Shown here piece by piece: positions 62,401-64,000 of a stretch of DNA of 64,000 nucleotides (positions are counted from its first letter, which is position 1; each line of letters starts with the position of its first letter). The position numbers and the translations under genes were made by a program. The stretch is from Symsagittifera roscoffensis. Its lineage: Eukaryota; Xenacoelomorpha; Acoela; Convolutidae. The notes below the pieces were generated by a model, which had not been told where the DNA came from, did no database searches, and saw only the letters and a program-made list of their open reading frames with translations. The stretch spans positions 63,401,253 to 63,465,252 of the forward strand of contig NC_087062.1 of NCBI RefSeq assembly GCF_963678635.1, read 5' to 3'.

Positions 62401-62467
62401 GCAGTAGCCGTCCTTTTTGTACTTGGTGACCTTCCGATTCACAAGCAGCAGAGTCCCACTTGCAGGC
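41438..62467 (-). CDS. Calmodulin-binding transcription activator (CAMTA), 5' partial
   Basis: Minus-strand gene with 13 well-supported exons: A 62467-62279, B 61375-61200, C 54422-54270, D 53808-52424, E 52134-52002, F 51898 to about 51636, G 51446-51033, H 48606-48250, I 47496-47414, J 47298-46854, K 46533-46459, L 46385-46135, M 42692-42618. Two tentative 3' exons lie at 42233-42029 and 41458-41438. Phases agree across all supported junctions, giving at least 1,333 codons. The animal CAMTA domain order is present: CG-1 DNA-binding domain (A-B), long serine-rich region (D), TIG/IPT domain (E-F), ankyrin repeats (G), and IQ motifs (J-M). CAMTAs are nuclear activators that bind CGCG-type DNA through CG-1 and calmodulin through IQ motifs. 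The first part of CG-1 and the start codon are not in the window or were not recognised. Introns range from 73 bp to 6.8 kb, and large ones are full of repeats. Confidence 0.94.
42029..42233 (-). CDS. Possible CAMTA 3' exon N
   Basis: If exon M is spliced at AA|GTAAGT, the acceptor GCGTCAG|AATGAT opens an in-phase 205-nt exon reading MICLGFFERYERKELDDKKEM and then SIFPERRGTVFQIAASKACD, ending at ATGCAG|GTACTC. Vertebrate CAMTAs have only a short basic/acidic tail after the last IQ-like motif. The pyrimidine tract at this acceptor is weak and no homologue is recognised. Confidence 0.35.
42618..42692 (-). CDS. CAMTA exon M: last IQ-like motif
   Basis: Acceptor CATTTTAG|ACGACG, in phase with exon L across a 3.4 kb intron. 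It encodes RRAKRRRENDAALKIQRFLR and QCRNK, matching the family's AARKIMRFLRRCRHR near the C-terminus. The end is ambiguous: TAA at 42,616-42,614 would stop translation after RNK, but the same bases form a strong donor, AATAA|GTAAGTAC. Confidence 0.9.
42780..43250. repeat. Dispersed repeat (TTTGCTGTTCAATAG family)
   Basis: Shares a series of blocks with other places: TTTCAAAGAAAAAATA, a TCTAGAACAATTTATGATA box, AAAACTGGATCAATA, GACCTTTACAATTTTGCTGT, and TTTGCCTTCCTTTTACCAAA. Matching copies or parts lie at 39,220-39,640, 47,980-48,200, 52,190-52,330 and 53,860-54,150, several of them directly beside CAMTA exons. Confidence 0.65.
43280..43447 (-). mobile_element. tRNA-derived SINE
   Basis: The minus-strand head reads GTGCAGATACTAGAACGTGA, a loop region GAGACCATTGATCTC and B box ATGGGTATTCGACTCCGG. 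About 100 bp downstream is a decayed form of the tail stem-loop (ACTTCGCCTTTG end). Confidence 0.6.
44700..44880 (-). mobile_element. tRNA-derived SINE
   Basis: The minus-strand head is GGCCCGTGGTCCAGATGCCA, then ACAGGAAACTGTAAG, then B box GGTCGTAGGATCAAACCC. The tail is CGCTAGTGTTTGCGAAGCG, then CTGCTTCGCCACTG. It has the same architecture as the copy at 30,820-31,008. Confidence 0.65.
45720..45836 (-). mobile_element. tRNA-like SINE head
   Basis: The minus strand reads GCGCATGTGGTAAGTGCTTA, an arm CTTGTCTCTAAGGACAAG (perfect 6-bp stem, 6-nt loop) and B box TATTCGAATCCGGTC. The tail is not clear. Confidence 0.55.
46135..46385 (-). CDS. CAMTA exon L: IQ motifs and basic insert
   Basis: Acceptor TGTTACAG|TATTTC, donor CTACAG|GTAATG, 251 nt. 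It reads YFSYKRMCRAARLIQKVFRR (compare FALYKKMTQAAILIQSKFRS), then a Ser/Arg-rich stretch with NSRRRSSSCVSRL, then HDIDQAVLLVQRNYR, another IQ-like motif. The insert between the motifs is longer than in vertebrates. Confidence 0.93.
46459..46533 (-). CDS. CAMTA exon K: IQ motif
   Basis: Acceptor GTCCTAG|CAATGT, donor AGACAG|GTAAGT, 75 nt. It encodes QCRQKRQQEIEAAILIQ and SYFRKYRQ, an IQ motif aligning with EQQEVAAAVIQRCYRKYKQ. It is too short for ORF searches; phase 0 at both ends. Confidence 0.93.
46854..47298 (-). CDS. CAMTA exon J: acidic linker and first IQ motif
   Basis: Acceptor GCTTTTAG|CGCGGC, donor TACAAG|GTTAGT, 445 nt. After an Asp/Ser-rich linker comes LNSLTLSDSDQRTLYESAK, then IIQSAFRQYK, matching LLTLSDHEQRELYEAARVIQ and the following IQ motif of vertebrate CAMTAs. 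Confidence 0.94.
47414..47496 (-). CDS. CAMTA exon I: LAEQIIRAIPERIK
   Basis: Acceptor ATTTAAG|GTGTAT, donor GTTCG|GTTAGT, 83 nt. It reads VYNLAEQIIRAIPERIKN, which matches the conserved ISLAKQIIEATPERIK helix that precedes the IQ region in vertebrate CAMTAs. Confidence 0.92.
48250..48606 (-). CDS. CAMTA exon H: serine/aspartate-rich linker
   Basis: Acceptor TTTATAG|GAGACG, donor CTTCAG|GTAAAG, 357 nt, phase 0. It encodes ETDGAPEQLNSIHRKYLKR and a Ser/Asp-rich segment ending SPFITTSLQ. It has low conservation but the right place and phase between the ankyrin and IQ regions. Confidence 0.85.
48607..51032 (-). other. CAMTA intron between exons G and H
   Basis: A 2.4 kb A/T-rich intron. It contains an unexplained 106-codon minus-strand ORF (49,404-49,724; no ATG start, TTG first) with paired cysteines (QQCLLCPKN, ACQFCLKAAHH). 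No supported splice sites link it to CAMTA. Confidence 0.45.
51033..51446 (-). CDS. CAMTA exon G: ankyrin repeats
   Basis: Acceptor TTAACAG|GCCGGA, donor GACAAG|GTAGGA, 414 nt, phase 0. Ankyrin signatures are LTMLHLAAALGMPRLIDTM, CSALSWACARGNLECALIL and LTPLMIARMRGHVLLVETL, at the spacing of the three repeats of animal CAMTAs (LLHLAAAQG, LMWACALGHLEAA, SVAHSRGH). Confidence 0.95.
51636..51898 (-). CDS. CAMTA exon F: end of TIG and coiled region
   Basis: Acceptor TTGTCAG|TGTCTA gives MSRNNTFVTHSVPFEYK (end of TIG), followed by SDWLALNDHEFRYRLLSRLNEM, close to the family's DWLSLDDNQFRMSILERLEQM. The 3' end is uncertain. Three phase-0 donors fit: GGAAAT|GTTAAT (near 51,653), TTCGAG|GCTAGT (51,636, a GC donor that leaves the family-like CFE at the exon end) and AAAAAT|GTATGG (51,579). 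The TIG end is shorter than in vertebrates. Confidence 0.8.
52002..52134 (-). CDS. CAMTA exon E: TIG/IPT domain, first half
   Basis: Acceptor TTACAG|GGAGGA, donor CCAA|GTAAGTGG, 133 nt. It reads GGEKVLIAGNWSQGN, then LILPGVLRCVSP, matching GGVKVLITGPW and LVQPGVLRCYCP of vertebrate CAMTAs. TIG domains are Ig-like folds used for DNA contacts or dimerisation. Confidence 0.93.
52424..53808 (-). CDS. CAMTA exon D: serine-rich central region
   Basis: Acceptor TCTTTAAG|CTTCCG, donor GAAGAG|GTGCGT, 1,385 nt. A long Ser/Asn/Gln/Thr-rich stretch of low conservation, which in CAMTAs includes the presumed transactivation region. It contains a Cys-rich segment (CSCCVHVNDLSCSYSSC) that I do not recognise from other CAMTAs. 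It ends in DGLVYITEYSPSWCYEE, the conserved lead into the TIG domain (ITDFSPEWSYPEGG in vertebrates). Confidence 0.93.
54270..54422 (-). CDS. CAMTA exon C
   Basis: Acceptor TTTTTAG|TCATCA, donor CAAAAAG|GTTGAA, 153 nt, phases 1 and 1. Spliced to exon B it continues VPMF-INSCTKDAEDDQ and then VSSVEELVDKLLDDQ, matching the EFSVEHLVQQIL-type helix after CG-1 in other CAMTAs. It sits 6.8 kb from exon B. Confidence 0.87.
54580..54935. repeat. Dispersed repeat with (AC)n start and stem-loop tail
   Basis: Starts with an AC microsatellite (54,580-54,593), followed by two copies of a roughly 180 bp unit with GACGCAATATGAGGCCACTA and AGCCGAAAAA-type boxes. It ends in GAGGCGAAGCGGAGCTTCGC followed by ATCACTTGCGATACAACTCA. 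A related array with another AC run lies at 57,100-57,420, and a single unit near 60,515. Confidence 0.7.
55040..56280. repeat. Array of about 170 bp repeats in CAMTA intron B-C, cluster 1
   Basis: Recurrent boxes are a CCGAGAGCCATAACTTTTT-like stretch, GGGCGTAGCCGCTTA (near 55,741, 55,869 variant, 56,124), a short GAGCTT..CA(C/A)AACCCGTTA stretch, AATTGAAACCAAAAACTCA and GGTTAGTTTTCGAGAAAAGT. The copies are diverged and partly deleted. Confidence 0.75.
57100..57420. repeat. Dispersed repeat with (AC)n, second copy
   Basis: Units with ATATGAGACAACTAAGCAGA and AATGAGGCCACTAAGCCGTT boxes around an AC run at about 57,316-57,336. Related to 54,580-54,935 and, more distantly, to the ACTCGATATAAC part of the 870 bp array at 2.1-5.9 kb. 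Confidence 0.6.
57690..58105. repeat. Intronic copy of the 61,930-62,310 region, including the end of CAMTA exon A
   Basis: The two stretches share, in order, TCACACCACGAACAAAAA, a GATCGACCAA(A/G)CT(C/T)GACATC box, CCGGCTATCCTT, TTGCTAGAAACAATCGCCGA, AAATAGTCGTCGCAAAACTA, TACCGAAAGGAAACCAA, and TTAACTTTACCACAACCCAA. Both end in TTCTTGCCTTCGGTG, the reverse complement of exon A's end and its GC donor. On the minus strand the copy (58,059-58,094) reads VHSSLVLNFHRR where exon A reads AHSSLVPTFHRR. Upstream of that the copy does not match the CG-1 exon, so it is a truncated exon duplicate. Confidence 0.85.
58223..58303. repeat. Three tandem 27-bp repeats
   Basis: GAAACTTTTGAGTCTTTCCC followed by ATCAAAT, three times with few differences (58,223-58,249, 58,250-58,276, 58,277-58,303). 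They lie in a minus-strand ORF (58,168-58,416), where they encode a 9-residue repeat, GKDSKVSFD. The ORF has no supported connection to CAMTA exons. Confidence 0.85.
58773..58802. repeat. 15-bp direct duplication
   Basis: TTGCTAGCCTGAATG is immediately followed by TTGCTAGCCTGAATC. Confidence 0.85.
58991..59040. repeat. 25-bp direct duplication
   Basis: AAATCGATATCTTCAATGGG plus GTATG (58,991-59,015) is repeated at 59,016-59,040 with a single change. Confidence 0.9.
59390..60400. repeat. Array of about 169 bp repeats in CAMTA intron B-C, cluster 2
   Basis: The GGGCGTAGCC-type box occurs near 59,514, 59,683, 59,847, a variant near 60,020, and 60,190, giving spacings of about 164-173 bp. Each unit has a CCGAGGGCCAAAACTT-like box, the GCGTAGCC box, ATTGAAACCAAAAT..CAGATTTGG, and TTAGTTTTCGAGAAAAGTC. 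Same family as 55,040-56,280. Confidence 0.85.
60640..60880 (-). mobile_element. tRNA-like SINE
   Basis: The minus-strand head reads GGCCAACTTAGACTGGAGGT, then ATGCCTGTGACGGCAAAG, then B box CCTGGGTTAGAATCGGAC (about 60,875-60,800). The body extends to about 60,640. The tail stem-loop is not clear. Confidence 0.5.
61200..61375 (-). CDS. CAMTA exon B: end of CG-1 domain
   Basis: Acceptor TTTGTAG|GTCATA, donor ATGT|GTAAGTATG, 176 nt. It reads SYWLFVNPDVVLVHYLND, the conserved end of CG-1, then a segment with WNKTELMNEIVPM that matches the family's W-x-x-E-E-L-x-x-x-L-x-P-M motif. Confidence 0.95.
62279..62467 (-). CDS. CAMTA exon A: CG-1 domain, middle
   Basis: Acceptor GTTTTAG|GCCTGC, 189 nt, phase 2 in and out. 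It encodes PASGTLLLVNRKV, then KYKKDGYCWKMRKDSRVTRED and ends SSLVPTFHRR, the most conserved part of the CG-1 domain. The donor is GC rather than GT: CACCGAAG|GCAAGA. Reading on would hit a stop four codons later, and the next exon restores CG-1 in frame. The N-terminal third of CG-1 must lie upstream. Confidence 0.95.
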
Positions 62468-62489
62468 CTAAAACAATAATAAACACAGA

Positions 62490-62800
62490 CAGTAGCGGAT
62501 TCCACCCTTTGTACTATTTTGAGATATCCATTTTTGACTGACTGACCTTGAAATTTTTCTAAAGGCGCCTTTGGCGCCAATCTATACAATTTTGAGGGGG
62601 AGCGCGCGCCGAAAAAACGCGATTTTTTGGTCGAAATTTTCCAAAAAAAAAGCCTAAAAACGCCTTTCTTGGCCTGTTTTTCAAAAATTTGCCTGCGGCG
62701 CAGAAAATTTGGTCAAATTACGGTCTTTATAGTGGTTTGGAAATCAATTCAGAAAATCAATTTGGTCGACCAAAAAAAATGAAAATCTGCCCGCCCTAGA
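62490..62800. repeat. Dispersed repeat, inverted copy of 36,985-37,330
   Basis: Contains TTTCTAAAGGCGCCTTTGGC, AAAACGCGATTTTTTGGTCG, CCTAAAAACGCC, GGCCTGTTTTTC and AGAAAATCAATTTGGTCGAC. It lies just upstream of CAMTA exon A, in the intron before it. Confidence 0.7.
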
Positions 62801-62832
62801 TAAGTCATATTACACAGATAAGTCATATTACA
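62797..62832. repeat. 18-bp direct duplication
   Basis: AGATAAGTCATATTACAC occurs twice without a gap. Confidence 0.9.
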
Positions 62833-63900
62833 CACATTTGCGATCAAAAAATATTCCCTAAAATGGAAAAATGGCCACGTTTTAAATTTTTATATAGCCA
62901 TGTGAGAGTTTTTCAAGAGTCGCCTAATTAAAATTCATGAGACTCATATAATAATTTCATTCCAAGCGAAGAACTCATTGTGAAAAAGGGGAAAACTCTG
63001 ACATTCTTTCATTTTAAAATATCAGATGGTCATTATTGATTTTCATTCAAAGAGAATACAGATATAAGCGGGAAACTGAGCTCCAAAAATTGCAAACGTA
63101 ATATGAAACAGCTCTAGAATACGAAACTATTGACTTCGCAACTGCTCCATACCGTTTTGTATTGTCTTCAATGGGTGACAGACTAATAGAAAATACCAGT
63201 TAGCATTAATGCGATTTACTATAGCAAATAAAACGCATGGTGAGAAAGCTGAAATTGAGTGTTCAGAATTCTCAGGCAGATCGCGAAAATCTCAAAGTAA
63301 GCAGATAAATCCAGGCCAATAGTGTTAATATTGCCCGATTAGATAAATAGCAGATGAATGAAAATAATGCCGGATCGAAGGCGGATGGGAACAAATTTAA
63401 TATTTTAAGAAAACCGATTTACGATAAATGGAAAACATAAAACTAAATTTATTAGATCTGCACGTATTATATCTGCGTCTATTATACTAATTAAATTATC
63501 AATTTCTGTTAATATTGACTTCGATTTTGTGAGAATGGCATTTAGCCAATAGGGACGCTTAGCGACTTTGATTGGTTGAAAATTTTCCAGCATTCAGTCC
63601 ATCCAGCACGAGAACCTGTCATGATCTTAGAATATCAAGATGTCATTGAACTGTAATATGAAACGTTAGTCAAGAGAAATAGTTATCATTATTTAATTGG
63701 GGATTGTTCCTAATGGAAATTTAGCTGTTTGATTATTATATAACACTGTAAATATCACCGAATTGTTCATACTGATCAAGTATGTAACAAAAACTAATCG
63801 ATTAGTCCAGCGACCAGCAACAACGATAGCTGTAATAACATATAATTAATGCTTAAAACCTTGCTTTTACGTATATCTCAAGTCTTGACCGCTCAAGTCA
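62833..63900. other. Upstream CAMTA intron or flank, no exon recognised
   Basis: The missing first part of CG-1 (the segment that in other CAMTAs resembles RWNTNEEIA) was looked for on the minus strand and not found. A 62-codon minus ORF at 63,405-63,593 has no CG-1 resemblance. Confidence 0.45.
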
Positions 63901-63904
63901 TCAT

Positions 63905-63985
63905 ATGGTGACAGGAGTGGGATTCAAACCCACGCATCCGAAGATAGTGCGAGAATACGGTGACACCACTACACAACAGGATGTA
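63905..63985 (-). other. tRNA-like sequence (SINE head or tRNA pseudogene)
   Basis: The minus strand reads TGTAGTGGTGTCACCG (A-box-like), then GTGGG-TTTGAAT-CCCAC, a perfect 5-bp T stem with a 7-nt loop, and ends CTCCTGTCACCA. The putative 5' acceptor strand (TCCTGTT) does not pair with the 3' strand and no proper anticodon stem forms, so it is unlikely to be a working tRNA. Confidence 0.5.
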
Positions 63986-64000
63986 AATAGACCATGACCC

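Noticed and set aside
63405-63593. ORF as the missing first CG-1 exon of CAMTA
   Set aside because: It does not resemble the N-terminal part of CG-1 (no WNTNEEI-like motif) and no donor of the right phase was seen.
63905-63985. Functional tRNA gene
   Set aside because: The T arm and terminal CCA look right, but the acceptor and anticodon stems do not pair.

Overview
The window is AT-rich nuclear DNA from an animal, most likely an invertebrate; I cannot name the species. The evidence is two intron-containing genes of animal type, both on the minus strand, with GT-AG introns (one is GC-AG), set among abundant interspersed and tandem repeats that include several copies of a tRNA-derived SINE. 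There are no operons, ribosome binding sites or other bacterial features.

Layout. 1-2,100: no gene seen. 2,100-5,960: degenerate tandem array with a unit of about 870 bp. 6,000-6,935: three different fold-back (inverted repeat) elements side by side. 7,000-8,430: nothing recognised. 8,430-28,985: a roughly 20 kb satellite domain built from 164-168 bp monomers. Its blocks alternate in orientation, which creates many large palindromes, and higher-order segments of 2.3-3.9 kb are repeated in tandem. 29,000-31,690: intergenic, with SINEs and other dispersed repeats. 31,693-36,630: a complete five-exon gene for the RNA polymerase II CTD phosphatase FCP1 (CTDP1), about 852 residues. Intron 4 holds a broken transposon-type ORF on the opposite strand. 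36,650-41,400: intergenic repeats. About 41.4/42.6 kb to 62,467: a CAMTA (calmodulin-binding transcription activator) gene with 13 well-supported exons. Its 5' end lies beyond the right edge of the window or was not recognised. 62,468-64,000: upstream intron or flank with repeats and a tRNA-like sequence.

The two genes are neighbours in the same orientation and both act in nuclear transcription: FCP1 recycles RNA polymerase II by dephosphorylating its C-terminal domain, and CAMTA is a calcium/calmodulin-responsive DNA-binding activator. Nothing in the sequence shows that they are functionally coupled.

The most unusual material is non-coding: the inverted-block satellite; a stem-loop tail (GCGAAGC...GCTTCGC) shared by a tandem array and tRNA-headed SINEs; two clusters of about 169 bp repeats inside one CAMTA intron; a second intronic copy of the end of a CG-1 exon together with its GC splice donor; and the GC-AG intron itself.
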